This document shows, in pieces, positions 1 through 12,955 of a DNA stretch of 64,000 bases (its first letter is position 1; every line of letters begins with the position of its first letter). The stretch lies in contig JAJEKV010000109.1 in NCBI GenBank assembly GCA_021234155.1, positions 1,169,193-1,233,192 on the forward strand, written 5' to 3'. A model generated the notes under the pieces. The model did not search any database. It worked only from the letters and a program-made list of their open reading frames with translations, and was not told the DNA's origin. Source of the stretch: Isoetes taiwanensis. Taxonomy: Eukaryota > Streptophyta > Lycopodiopsida > Isoetales > Isoetaceae. Both the position numbers and the translations under genes were made by a program.

Positions 1-3000
1 AGTCACGCACGCCCCACAACTTACTCTCCAAAAGCGATCCCCATCACATGACACCACGGTCCCTAGAAGGCGTCCATCAATAACAAAAACGCCATTGTGA
101 AACGCCCATAACAACACAGTCACAGTTCTCAGTGATCAGGCATGCCGTTAAACAACACCTATACATATACATATATATGTGTGCAGGAAGACCAAAGTCG
201 CTCAACAAATACTCATGCTTTATTCACTAATTTTGCATACTTTGATATCCCGATTCTCAATCTGAGTTCACAGAGGTTTGGCTGCCACAGCAAGTGAACA
301 ACTTTCATCCCGCAGCTGTAGGCTCACCAAATTCTAACTCACTTTTGTTTTTGTGATACCTTGAATTAACTGTTGTTTTATATCCATCAAATGGCACAAT
401 TTTCATATGTGTTCCATAGTTTTATTGTGCTATTGACTGTATTTCCCTTACGATCTTTTGAAATCATCATCTAGCAAGTGAATTTTATACTTAGCTCTGT
501 TTTATCAAAATAGCCTGGAAAAACAATTGTCAGCAATGTACAAGATTCTCCCATCCTCGGGATTTTGCCTGATAACTCTTTCTCCACAAGAGCTTCTGGC
601 TGTATCCATATCAAGATTGGGCCAGAGATCTTTGTTTTCAGCCTTCACCTCTGACTACATGTGTACACCGTCAAAATCCCATCCCATCCGCCCACATATG
701 GATGAGACGCAATATTTGTTAATCGTCTTGACTTCCACAAATGCCATGGTCTCGTATTACCTCGGTCTCTCCTCACAAACACGGTACCAGGGAATAGAAC
801 CAAACTTTCGCCACACTATGCTTTGGTCATCCTTCAATTTCCATTGGTGTTACTTTGAAATCTTCAATTGATTTTACGATGACGTCATGGGGTTCTCCTT
901 TTCCACTTACCCACTTATTTAGAAATTAGGCTTCTCAATTACTGAAGTAGTATCCTTAAGATGTTCATATAATCGAAATAGAATCCTTTCTCCTGGCTCA
1001 TCTTCATGACTAGGATTATTTGTTTGATATAAAAGTCCAAGTCCACAAATAAGTGTCTGATTTAAAACTGTGCTCGCTGAAGAGCACAGAGGAAGCTCCA
1101 CAGAAACTGGATTCATCCCTTTACAGTAATCACTCCCTCCAGAATATAGGTACTCCCATCTCTAAAACTCTCTGAAGTTCTACCAGGAGGAAAGAGAATC
1201 ATTCACAGCTCTGAGGCTTCTGGCTCTGGTACTCTGTTCCCGAACGCCATCCTCCAAACGTTAAGGTAATCCCCAAACCACAACCGAATCAAATCACCTC
1301 TTAAAAACGGTTTAAATCTCTGAGTACTCCGTGATAGAGTTTTCCTTTAGGTTTAACTTAAGGTTACATCACATGTTCCAATATTCAACCTTGTAATTGA
1401 ATTTTAGGTATTCTAGTCAACCTAATGTCAGTGGTGCTGCTGAACATTAGCCCTCCTGATAGCCGAAGCACCCAGGTCTGTGCAGCTGATAAAATTCAGC
1501 ATCACATCCACAGTTGCCTTCCATGCCACCCGGCTCTTGGCAGCCTCATTTCAGATGAAGGAATGGGAAAGAGCTGTCAGCCAAGAGGCCACGGATCTTC
1601 TCCTGTACAATGATTGTAGAATGCCTGCTTTGAAAGGTCGACCAGAGTTTAGCATCTTGATAGTGCTTTGAAGTTTGAAGCCATGGTTAGTTCTGGAGGT
1701 TGATAAAACACCGCAACCATCGCCGGGCGAGAATGCCAAAACCACAAAAATGAGAACAGGCACTGCCGCTTATGATCCCGCAACCCGCCGCACCCATCGA
1801 CCGTCCAACCGCCCAGGACCGGCAACCGCAGCGATCTTAATGAGCAACACCCGTGACCAAACGAACAAAAGCGAGTGGGCCCTTTACTATGCAAAACAAA
1901 GCTCACAACTCAGCCTGCAACATCTAAGGTGTAAGATAAACAAATACTTGATAACAAAAATCAATTTGCTCACACTAAGCAATGAAACTCCATACCTAAT
2001 CACATCAATACTACTAAATATAAATAAATAAACTTTTCATTTATGCATAAATGGATTTGTGATATTGTTCACTTGGTTCTTTGTAAGAGATTGACATTTT
2101 ATATTTTTAGTATTCTTGGGGCCGAAATAAATTGTGAGGTTTGAGAAATGTAGGATTTATCTCTTCTATTTTTAAATAAGGTCTAGAATCACCAAAGCTC
2201 CTAGCAATGCACATTGCTTACAAAATAAGATAGAATGCAAAGCAGGGGAATAAGATGCAATGCTTACGAATGTTGGGTGAGAAGCTCGAGATCGATCTGT
2301 TCACTCCACGAGCGAGATGCAAGGCAAGACAGCGTTTGGTTCCAAGAATGTCCGTGATGTGGTTAGTGCAGTACCTGCCAAATTCGTCCGTCAGTTAACG
2401 CCAAATGCGGTCCAGATTCGGGGCTCTGGATTCACCCACATGCCACGTGCCACCAAATCGGTCAACTCCTGGCCCATTTTCAAACCTTAATCTTGCTTTA
2501 TATGGAGCCTAATGGAAATATTTCCGCGTCATCTAGAATCTAATATAAATATTAAGACAAGAAATTTCATCATAGCTGGTCTTGGTCTCAAGTATCTAAT
2601 ATCAAATTATTAAGACAAGAAATTTATCATATGCACAAATCCACCATGGAATGTATCTGGCCGAGGGATTTAATGACAACTTCGAAGATTTGCCATCACA
2701 TTCTCGAGAATTTACATCACACCTAGAGCATTTAATTACATTAGCCCTTTCTACCTCTCATTTTCAAAGTTTTTACCTATGATTCCGCTTTTACCCCGAT
2801 TGGAATTCCCATTCCCAAAGAATGCAACCTAAGTTGCTATCAATGCCAAGAATGTTTGTTTTATAAGACTTCGGTATCAGCCTTCCGCCAAGTAAGTTTT
2901 ACCTATGATTCTCAAGCTTTTACCCTCGGACATTCAAATTCTTACCGCCACGTAAGAAACCTGTTGTTATCACATTAGCTATCACTCGGCATGTCGCCTC

Positions 3001-3480
3001 ACACTTCCATTTTCCACGCACGTAATCCCCTGTTCATCGGACATAGAATTGACAGAAGAATGAAGAATTTAATATCAATTAAGATAAGAATGATCATGGT
3101 TTTGTTTCGATGGTATTAAAAGATCGATACTTATTATAGTAATGTTAAATGTTGCGGGAGATATCGAAGTTGAAGATAGGTTTGGGGCACTTTGTCTCAA
3201 CAAGGTTAAGCGTAGAATATTCTTTGAATATATGTTTACATGCAGAGATGACCACCATCAAAATCGGCGACGCAAAAAAAAGTGTACGAATAATTGCCTG
3301 TCCACCACTCATGATTTCATTCATATGGTTGTCAAAAATGGTTACCTGTATCCCAAGATGGGGCTTCACAATTTTAAAGCAATATGCAGCGGGGTTCCGT
3401 GGGGATTTTGACGAAAATAACAATCGAAACCATACAACTATATCCTCAAACAAATCGAACGCTGTTGGCAAAAAACATAC
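1..3480. other. Gene-poor AT-rich flank
   Basis: I recognise no gene here. The open frames are short, overlap on both strands and match no family I know. A minus-strand frame at 919-1116 (ending in EKPNF) has protein-like composition and could be an isolated exon, but no neighbouring exon with splice signals was found. A short (AT)n tract (cctatacatatacatatata) lies near 160-180. Confidence 0.5.
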
Positions 3481-3491
3481 AGACTCAAGAC

Positions 3492-3741
3492 AAACATTCC
3501 ACCAAATTTCACCGCATATCGGCTAAAGCAGCCCTATTAGACATCAATTATTTCAGAGGTCCGGTTCCCCGCATTTCCGCTACCCCAAAATCCAGCAAAG
3601 CCATGTAGTTCCACACCCCAAAACCCAGAAGGAATCGTATTTCATATTTCAAAGCACTGCATGGACACTTCCAATCACTATAATCAATCCAAACATATAA
3701 TCCGGGTCAGAATGACGTAATTCGGACGGGACCGGGTAGTC
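3492..3741 (+). repeat. Dispersed SINE-like repeat, copy 1
   Basis: This unit aligns over its whole length with the copy at 3857-4121. Both start with aaacattcc, share agccctatta, share tcgtatttcatatttcaaa in the middle and end around accggtagtc/accgggtagtc. The copies are diverged by many substitutions and small indels, so the duplication is old. The region matching the Pol III B box of copy 2 is degenerate here. Confidence 0.6.
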
Positions 3742-3856
3742 TAGGGGTGCACCGGGCGGAATATATAGTAAATAATGGGTTCTGATGGAGTAGGAAATAC
3801 CTTTAAAACGACACTATATATCCTAAATAATTGATTGAGAAGTCCGCCGCAACATA

Positions 3857-4121
3857 AAACATTCCAACCAGCCTCACCGGCATACTGGCCAAAGCGCAGC
3901 CCTATTAGGTATATTGTTATTTTGGTAGAGGTTCGAGCCCCGTGATTTCATATATTCTAAAATCTTAGGCAAAGCCGTGAGGAGTGTCTGATATTCCTCA
4001 AACCTTAAAGGTCGTATTTCATATTTCAAAATCATAGGGCGCCTCCAATCATAAATGACTATAATGTGCCCCAACATACGCATTCGGGTCGTAGGGATCG
4101 CACGGCACGACCGGTAGTCCA
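3857..4121 (+). repeat. Dispersed SINE-like repeat, copy 2 with a Pol III B-box match
   Basis: Second member of the pair. Positions 3930-3940 read GGTTCGAGCCC, a perfect match to the B box of tRNA-type internal promoters. About 40 bases upstream is tggccaaagcg, a loose A-box match. Box order and spacing suit a tRNA-derived SINE head, but no A-rich tail or target-site duplication was identified, so SINE identity is an inference. Part of the end motif (gaccgcggtagtccg) recurs near 4168-4182. Confidence 0.45.
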
Positions 4122-4179
4122 TAACAGCTCCCAACATAATGACCGGTCGATCGGGTTTTAACCACGACCGCGGTAGTCC

Positions 4180-7100
4180 GTGGTATTTCTCTGAAGTCTA
4201 TTACAAAATGATGCAAAATTTGAATGGTGAAGGATTGACTTATTACATTCAGGTAAGGTCTGTACCGGGGCCTGATTGGATTTAATTGCTATGCCTAAAG
4301 CTGGATTTACATTGTTAAGGATGTAGAGGCTGGGAAGTTAAGAAGTGGGCCTATACTGATTTATATGGTTATGCCTAGATTTTCACTACATGGTTATGAC
4401 TGCAAGTCTAAGTAGAAGATAGAAATTAAGAAGACTCACACGAGGGAATGCAAGACATGAAAAAAGAAAACACTTTTTCTACCGGACATGTATGACGTAT
4501 CGGAGTTCTAGCTTCAAAAAATGCAAGTCTCATGCTATGTTTTTTCCTTTGCTATGTGAGCTCCATTATACATGTTCCATTGGTGTTTGATGCGATGACA
4601 AATGCTCTTTTCCATTGCAAAATAATTCTACCTTTAATTCTCATTTCATTATATGTGCTTATGCAAGCAATGCTGATCAACAAATGGAACGTAGCAATTA
4701 CAATAACAAATGAAAAAGTCCTCTTTCATAAAAAGGCATAAATTTTAACGAACATAATATAGATATGGTAAAATGTAGCTGGCAGAGAAGGGTTAAAATA
4801 TAGTTTCTTTATATTTCTAGTTCTATTACTCTGTTCGGTAGAAGTATATGGGCATCCTCCTCGTCGCTAAACCCAACATCATAATGGCTTTGGTTATCGT
4901 ACCACATTATCTATTGTATCATGCGGTATGTACTAGAATTTAGATCTTCATCAACAGTCGCATCAGCATAGATTCATCACCTGGGAAGTCCCAATTTACA
5001 TATATACATTTCAACAAACATCCAATCGTAATAAAAATTAAGTCCCCTGCATCACCCAGTCTGACCAATCCACTCTACCTGGCACCACCCCACCCCTTCA
5101 TCCCCAACGTACCCTGTCCCCTCAGTGCAACCGCCCTCCAGCCGCTCGGCCCGCCAACAACCCTGTCAACGCCTGATTCTCTCAAAGTTAGATGTATATA
5201 GCATCGTGATTTGTGAGTCGCGACCTTCAATTCTTCATCCACTAGCAATAACGCGACTATATTTTGTTGGTAGAAACCTCCACACGCTAATCACTGCCGT
5301 GACGACCGGAAGAATCGGACTATCTTGTTTCGCCTATACCGCTTCCGGGTGGTCGCTCAATACCTGCCCATTTTAGAACAAAAGGCAAAGAAGGATGCCA
5401 TAGAAATTCTTTTCGAACATAAAGGACTGCTATAGGCCCAATCTGTCAACCGGTCCAACCAGCGGCGACCGTGACGTGATCTTTAAACCCTAAAGGGCGC
5501 GGTAACTTCGACTTTATTTTTACCGGTCTCTCTTTGCTTTTTACCGACTTTTCTATTTGTTCCATCAATTTTCTTCAGACTCTTCATTATTCTCCTATTT
5601 AACTGCTTGCTCTCAATCTCCGCCAACTCCTGGCTCACAATGGCCAGGATCCTAATACGGATCACTGATCAAATTCCAACACCCCTGCCACACTGGAGGC
5701 AAAACCCTTGGGCTTCCGGCTGGCCTGCATCTCCACAGCCACACACAACAACCCATTCACTTAGAGCATTGTGCCCCGAATCCACAGGATGGTGAGTGTA
5801 TAATAGCAGATAAAGACACAAGAAGTTAGATAGCTGAAAACATATGTAAGCCTGGATTAATTCAAGCAGCAAGCTGGATAATGCACAAAAATCCTTTCCC
5901 ACGGCTAACCAAAGAAAAGAAGAGGTCATCTACACTATCAACCATCGGTTCACACTATCAACCATCTAAGTTAGATCGGCCATTTCTAAGAGACTTACAA
6001 AGCTTGTGGGATTTCAAATGCTTCACCCATAATGAACTCTAGCCGTAGAAGATATACCTAAGTCGTTCCTTATCGAAGACCTTCTATTGATGTCACCTTT
6101 TTTGCTAAAAATAAAAGTTAGTGAAATGGAATTCCATAGAATTCTATCAACCAATTGAAATAGATAAAAATGATGCCTTTCGTGATATTCAAATTTTATA
6201 CTAAAATCTATAAACCCAAGATTAAACACATGTTGTATCACCTTGGTACCCAAGTGTAAGGAGCTACCGACTCATATTCAACAAGCACCCTATCTCAGAT
6301 TTTATAAAATCGGCAGCTAAGGCTATGGTACTTATTTTAAAAATGTTTTGGATGGGTGTCTCCTTTTTCCTCAATCGCTTGCATCAATCGCAGAACACTC
6401 CAATTTTCCCAGCCAAAAGCGGATTTTGCATCAAAATCAAAATGCTACACATGCATGTGTAATTTCGCTTCCAAAGAGACGTTAGGAGTGCTCAGGGAAT
6501 CCGTTTTATTTCTTTCTTTTCGATTTCTCTCGGCATTTGGGCATATATAGCATACACAGAAGTTTCGCATCGCTACGCTTTTTAAAGAGTTTCTTTTGCG
6601 ATATCTCAAGTTCCTAACTGGGCATTTTTGTGTGTATAGGTCGATAAGGAAGGTGTCCTCTACCATAAACTAAGCTTTTAAATCTCTTTTGTTATTCGTT
6701 TGTCTTTTCGCTTTTGCTGGAAAAAAATGATCGCCCGGCTTCGCTTCATTTTCTTTGACAGTGCATATCATAGGTAATTACTTGTTGATGCTCAATATGG
6801 CAAATTTTCCAACCTCGCCTTACCAACCCAATACGCACCACTGTTAAAAGCAAAATCATTTAGTTTCCTTTCCTTCATCTCATGCGTAACAATTTGTCCT
6901 TGCTTTCCACAGAGATTCAAATCATAGGTGGTTTATCCGATATGGATCAATGATATCTTCAACGCATGATACGCATTTGGGAAGCCATGCATAATGACCA
7001 CACAATTGAGTTAGGGAGATGTACATTTATTTTTCACATCTTAACCGGCTTATTTGGCCTGCTAATGTTTTCACATCCCCCCAATTTGATGCTGGCTTCA

Positions 7101-10100
7101 AACCTACTACGCACAAAGGGCATCAAATAACTTGGACTTTCAAATTCCTACTATTGGGAATATCGTAAAAGTACGGTACCATACCCCCTTTGCAATGTGA
7201 CATTCCTCTGTGGGAAGGTTTCACCCCTACTGTAGTTCTCCCTCTCCAACCTTTCAACGTTACCCATGGGTTTAAAGTTGGATTTTGTATAGGTAATGAA
7301 GTTACCGTTGTCCATGGTTCTACCACATGCATCATACTGGATCCCATCTCAAACCTCATTGCCGATCAGTCCAACAACCCTCAACCCTGCACATTCCCCA
7401 ACGCCGTAAACTCTGGAACATGGTCATCACAATGTCGGCTCAATGCTTCACAACTGGCCTCACTTTTATCCCCTAAATTCCGGCGATGTCATCAAGTTGT
7501 GCCTTCTAGCCTAAAGAATGTCCCAACCAATGTTTTGTGCTATGTATGGATCGCTGTGCCATCGCATGAAAAGCCGCATAGATAAGTTCAAAGGGGAAAA
7601 GCTTTAGGTCAGCCGGTTGTATCGTAGTCTTTATTCTCGTGAATCTTTCTATGTGAGTTTGTTCCTCAGTTTATAAACCGAAATCAGGAATCTTAGGGGC
7701 ACATCAAGGAGTTTACTTTATGAATTGATATTTTGTGCTTTAAACCGCTATATTCTAAAACATCGTAACCGCTATACTGTAATACAAACCTTTTTGCTCT
7801 CATAAAATTTAATTCGCTTTGCTTTTGATCTTTGTATCGATTGATTATGAACGGGTATGACCGCCGAAACTTATAAGTCTAGGCCTGAAGAAGAGAAAAT
7901 CGACCTCCACCTCATTTCATGTCTTATTCTCCACATCACACATTTTGCTCGCCGCAGACGCTTTTTAATTTAGACAATCTTGGTAAATTTCGTGGATGTA
8001 TGGGGCATCGTTAGATTGGTACCGCTTTGATGCAGAAATTTTGCGTACCAAGGTTCGGGAGTTCGTAAAATATGCTCACAATACATATGTATTTTGCTAT
8101 TTTAATTTGTAGCCAGCGTTCAATGTTCGATCTAAAATAAATCTCTTCTAAGAGATATTTACTTCAGTTGAAATTAGATGTAGGAGATGATGTATTGCCT
8201 CGGCGATGCTCTGGTGATCGTTTATTAAGGCACTTATGGTGTATTTTGAATTGATGCTTGCTCTTTGAGTTCAACCCTTTGCGATTTTGCCAATGTTAAT
8301 TTCCACCGAATTTCAAGATGAGGCATCGGCGTGTAAAAGCCACAACCTTTACTCATGCTCCTTTGATGGGTAATATCTGAACTTTTGCTATGGCACTCTT
8401 CCCCCTTTCATTCTTTTTGGCGTGAACACACCACCCATTTTAACAACCTACGCGTTCTTCATTTTTAGAACTCAACGCGGGATACCTTACTGGCGCTCGG
8501 CTTTGCACTCTCAAAGGTGGCTGTCTGCCACGTCTTCTTGTACTTCTAGCAAGGAGCTGCTACCGTCCTCGAACGGCACCGCCTACATTTGGTCCCGCAT
8601 GGCCAATTGTTTCCAATAAAAGATGATTGAACTCGAGAGCGAATTTTCGTTATTATGAATATCTATAGTAAGATTGTTGAAAGCAGGTAAGAGGTTCGGC
8701 CAGGCATACGGCCAAACCACCGGTGTTATCCAAATGATGTCGATGATGTTAAGCTTTTCAACTACTCGCATGCATTTGTGCCATGACTCGTTTCTACCCT
8801 TCGCTATAATCAAATTCCCACCCACCCACTCCACCACCCATGCAAACTCCCACCCAAGTTTAAAGCCGATAAGAGGTCGTAACCCCAAAACAATGAGAGG
8901 ATTAGAAACTGTGCCACGCGAACACCAAATAACATTTCTTGCGAAACCGGTTAAAAACTCATTAAGACCCACAAACCTAAACAATAACCACTCAAACGCC
9001 AACCTAATCTCGAACCCAGGACAACAGAGACCGCCCCCTGCCCCCAAGCCTTCAAAAACTCCCATTTCATTTCCTTTGTACCATTAGCATAGAACTATCC
9101 AAAACACTCCAAAATAGAAGGAAAACCTCCAAAACAAACAAGCTGCTCAAACTGATGAAAATATATTGTTTTGAATACAATACAAAATAGGAATCTTAGT
9201 TCCAACCATTGCCGACTAGGTCTAAACTTTAAGAACTCTTTCTGTGCAAGAATTACCGTTCTGGACACTAGTAGAGGCTAATACTAACAATCTGGAAGAT
9301 AGAATCTTTTGGTTAAAAATGCAATAAAAATAAATCCTTTTGTTGACGGAAATTGCAAATCATCCAGTTATACTATGAAGCTCTTATGTTCATAAATTTG
9401 AAAAAATGTTGCAACCAAAAGGTTTTCACTTCAACCAACAATAACTTACTCTGTGCGTTAGATAATCGAGGAGATTAATTTGACTAACATTACATTAATA
9501 TTCCATTGCCACACAGGATTCAGGATGTGAGACAATATAGGGGCTTGGCATTTCACTTACTTCCATACACACAGGGGGTTGGAAAAGAGAAATGTTCGCG
9601 GTGGCCTTAGCCGCCGCGATAAATTTCTTGTATAATTAACTTAGCTATGCCCCCTTTTCCACTTACTATGGTGTACAAAGCTATAATGATAGGCTTGTAC
9701 GATGACGAGGCCCAGAAATATATGTATTTATGGCATATATTTCCGGGGAATGTCACACTCTTTGTTCCACCCTTCCATTGTATATAATATTTGGTGAAGA
9801 AGAGCCCCCACTCTGCTCATCCCTCCCAATAGGAGCACATAGTTGGTCAGCTCTCTCTGTATGCTGGTCCACAAGTGGTAACAGAGAGCCTCCGATCTGC
9901 TAAACCCTTCAATGCGTGACTTTTGAAGAATGCGATGTCAAATAGGCAAAATACATATGAAAAAAGTGAGCTACAAGCTCTAAAGAATTGACAAGCTCTT
10001 GTGAAGCATTACACTTTTGAGAATACAACAATCCCTAAAGAAAATCATATGTGAAATGTTAGAATGGCTCAAAGTGGAAATTCCAGATAATGTCTTTAAT

Positions 10101-10287
10101 TCGGTGGAAAGTTTTATTAATGGGACAAAAGAGGTGGAAATTAAATACACACATTTGCAACAGTGCATCACGAGTAAACGAGATGTTTACAGCCAATGCA
10201 CACTAAGTAAAATAACAAATTTTTAGACCATATAAGGTAATGGCAGCATCTTTGTAGACATAGGACAACTTCGTAGTGGAGCGGACG
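4180..10287. other. Intergenic region without recognised genes
   Basis: I see no recognisable coding sequence, RNA gene or complete mobile element. The longest open frames (131 codons at 7190-7585 plus; 160 codons at 8583-9065 minus) overlap frames on the opposite strand, show no domain I recognise and have no supporting splice structure. Most of the interval is AT-rich and low in coding signal. Confidence 0.5.
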
Positions 10288-11868
10288 TTAAAAATGTTCT
10301 CCTCCTCCTTCCAGTGATCGCCGTGGCAATCGAAAGGTGGATGTGAATTTCTTAAAGAGATGAGAGAATTGTGCATCTCGGAGCTTGAGAAGGGCATAGA
10401 GAAGAATAGCAGAGACACAACCCACAGCAAGGTTGTAAGCTAGGGAAATGGCAACAGTGGTGAGCATAACAAAGGAGTCCAACCTAGAGGATTGGTCGCG
10501 GCAAGCCATGGCCAATTCCACGCCAGAAAAGAGGAGCAAAACCCCAAGGATTCCAACAGGGAAATAATCCAGAATGGCCAGGAGAGAATTCCCGAGCAGA
10601 ATGCCCAGCCCCAGTTTCAGGAACCCTAAAAACACAACCGAGGCGCCAGATCTGGCTCCAAATCGATACTGCCCTGCCAATCCTCCGGCGCCATGGCACA
10701 CTGGCATCGCCCCAATCCAGCAGCCCACCATGTTCATCAGCCCCACGCTTACCGCTATCCTTGCCGGAGTCACGATTTTTTTTTCAGGAAATAAATCCCT
10801 CGACAGCTTGCTTACCGCAATCACAGAATTTAACAGCGTTAGCGGTAGCTGTGGAATCGATCCTCTCGTAAATCCGATCCTCCAATCTCTTCCGCTGATC
10901 TTCACTACATCCGGCTTCGAAGGGCCGAATTTTAGTTTTTTGGCAATTTTAGGGTTCCTGATGAATGCTAGGATGATGCCTAAAACCAAGACCAGCAGAG
11001 CCGTTGGAAGGTAAGCAATCCATTCTAATTTGTTGTGTTTCTGTTGATCCGGCGATGGAGCACTACCCTCGAAGCTTTTTTGCGCTTGCTCTTCATCGTC
11101 CAGGTATCCTTCTTCCCTTATTTTCCCTTTTTCTTTTGCTTGAGATTCATGCTCTGCTTCACAGCAATTTGATCCCATTTTCCCTCCAACGCCACTGATC
11201 AGAACAACAGAGCAGAAAACAAGAATGGCTAATAATCTACCATCTAGCCCCAACCAGGCCCTGTGTCCAGAAGCTTTTCCTTTGGAGAAATTTTGATTCT
11301 TCAGGATGTATTCCACAGCTTTGATGGCAAAAGATAAGCCCTGTGCAAGCTGAATCCCCCTTACAACAGGCAGAGGAATGATCTTGTCCATTATCCAAAT
11401 AAGTCCAGTAATTCCCAAAGCAAAGGTGATCATAGAAACACCCAATCCTGCAGCCATGATCTGAGGAACTGTAAGATGGTTACCTTCTGTAATTGCGACC
11501 GCAGCAATAGATTTCATGGGCTGCACAGGCATAGGAAGCCCATAAATCAAACCTGTTATTATGTTGTAGATTCCACTCATGATCATGGAAGTTCCTAGAT
11601 CTAATCCGTTCACCAGAGTTAGAGCTATGGCTATGGGCACAAAAGTCCCCAGATCTCCTAAGGAGCCACTTATTTCGAGCCATGGATTTTTGAAGAGCAG
11701 ATTCTCTCTGAGCTTTTGGACTAGCCGTTCAAGCAGAGGTGCCGGATTTGAATTATGTGCTTGCTCCTCCATAGCCATAGCGCTGTCTTTTGCATGAATA
11801 TGAATTCCTTTTAAGGAAAACTTTGGTTTGAATGGGGTCCCTTGCAAATCAAGAGGGGCGGTTGACAT
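10288..11868 (-). CDS. MOT1: Molybdate transporter, MOT1 family (intronless)
   Basis: Encodes a 526-residue multi-pass membrane protein of the MOT1 molybdate transporter family (related to sulfate permeases but lacking a STAS domain). In plants these carry molybdate across mitochondrial, vacuolar or plasma membranes for molybdenum cofactor synthesis. The family hallmarks are intact: GDLGTFVPI (residues 71-79), PMPVQPMKS (112-120) and PVCHGAGGLAGQYRFGARSG (about 379-398). Hydrophobic helices follow one another through both halves. The halves are joined by a charged hydrophilic loop (about 231-270) rich in Glu, Lys and Gln. An N-terminal extension of about 60 residues precedes the first conserved block, so it is longer than the roughly 450-residue Arabidopsis protein. 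The frame is uninterrupted with no intron. The first ATG is taken as start; Met31 or Met33 are alternatives. Substrate and location are inferred from the family. Confidence 0.93.
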   Translation of the reverse strand: MSTAPLDLQGTPFKPKFSLKGIHIHAKDSAMAMEEQAHNSNPAPLLERLVQKLRENLLFKNPWLEISGSLGDLGTFVPIAIALTLVNGLDLGTSMIMSGIYNIITGLIYGLPMPVQPMKSIAAVAITEGNHLTVPQIMAAGLGVSMITFALGITGLIWIMDKIIPLPVVRGIQLAQGLSFAIKAVEYILKNQNFSKGKASGHRAWLGLDGRLLAILVFCSVVLISGVGGKMGSNCCEAEHESQAKEKGKIREEGYLDDEEQAQKSFEGSAPSPDQQKHNKLEWIAYLPTALLVLVLGIILAFIRNPKIAKKLKFGPSKPDVVKISGRDWRIGFTRGSIPQLPLTLLNSVIAVSKLSRDLFPEKKIVTPARIAVSVGLMNMVGCWIGAMPVCHGAGGLAGQYRFGARSGASVVFLGFLKLGLGILLGNSLLAILDYFPVGILGVLLLFSGVELAMACRDQSSRLDSFVMLTTVAISLAYNLAVGCVSAILLYALLKLRDAQFSHLFKKFTSTFRLPRRSLEGGGEHF

Positions 11869-12955
11869 TTGGAAACAATGTCTTTTTCGGACGAAGGGGG
11901 GCCATGGGTAGCGTTTATTTCAAACCACCAATGTGTTGCCGCCTTTAGCCATATCAGTAAAACCTGAAATCTCTAATTATTTGCTTTAACAAAAACAAAA
12001 ATATTTGTCTCAGTAGAAGCCTGAAAAGAGATCTCGAATTATTGGGTTTAACAACAATATCTTAGATTATTGCTAGGAGAGCACAATAAAGGCCCAATCT
12101 AAGCTTGATTGGGTTTAATGTGGCTGTGGGCCGCAACACTAACCAAAGGCAAAAGTCAATGATAACTATTTTAGTGGTTTTTGCATGAATACATTTTATT
12201 TGAAGTTCTCTTCAAATAATCTCACATTATAATAATAGGGCGTTTTATCTCATTGGTGTACATGCACACCTCATATCTGATATTTTGTTATACCTGTTTA
12301 GGTTTTGATTTTCGTTCAGGAATTTAGCTAGCTTCCAGTCATGCACATTTCACATCTGATATTTTGTTATTCTTGTTTAGGTTTTGATTTTTCTTAGAGT
12401 TTGTGAATTTAGATGCATCTACTAGGCATATGTTATTCCGCTCATGAATATACTAGGCATATCCACATACTAGTCATATGTTATTTGTAAATGTTTTCGT
12501 ATTCTCTTAAAAAACTGGCAAATGTAAAGTTTTTCAATTTGCACGCCTTGTCATATTCACATCTCAAAGAAGATATTTTTACAGTGTCATCCTCCTTCAG
12601 ACAGGAATCTGTATTTATTTGGATACTCCCAACAGTGCACATGGCCAGCGCTAAATTTTGTAGACTATCATTATTCTATAATATTTAATAGAAATTTAAT
12701 TTAAATTATGCACGCATCCATCAGGTTTGCATGCTACTACAAATACATCAAATAAGATCTCCCTAAAAAGCCATACTTTCAACAGACTTCCAGTTCCAAA
12801 CTCCAAAAAAAATTAGGTGTCAAATAAAGAATGAAAGTTTTTGGAGCAGAGAATATTTGCTCTTTCACGAGTTGCTGGAAAAAAGTTCCAATCATTATAC
12901 CTATGGCATTCGGAACAACTTTGGCAATCCATGCAATCATGCCGAAAATCAGTCG
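11869..12955. other. Intergenic region between MOT1 and IMPL1
   Basis: No gene is seen. It should hold the MOT1 promoter, as that gene reads leftward, and the IMPL1 3' end. It contains the 80-bp tandem repeat annotated separately and three copies of a short actaggcatat/actagtcatat motif at 12420-12482. Confidence 0.5.
12261..12411 (+). repeat. 80-bp tandem duplication
   Basis: Two adjacent copies with a period of about 80 bp share the stretch atctgatattttgttat followed by tgtttaggttttgatttt. The copies differ at only a few positions, so the duplication is local and fairly recent. No coding content. Confidence 0.75.

Noticed and set aside
8583-9065. 160-codon minus-strand ORF, overlapped by a 137-codon plus-strand ORF
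   Set aside because: No recognisable domain, both strands equally open, and no promoter or splice support; treated as chance.
10574-11014. Plus-strand 146-codon ORF
   Set aside because: It is a shadow of the MOT1 coding sequence on the other strand.
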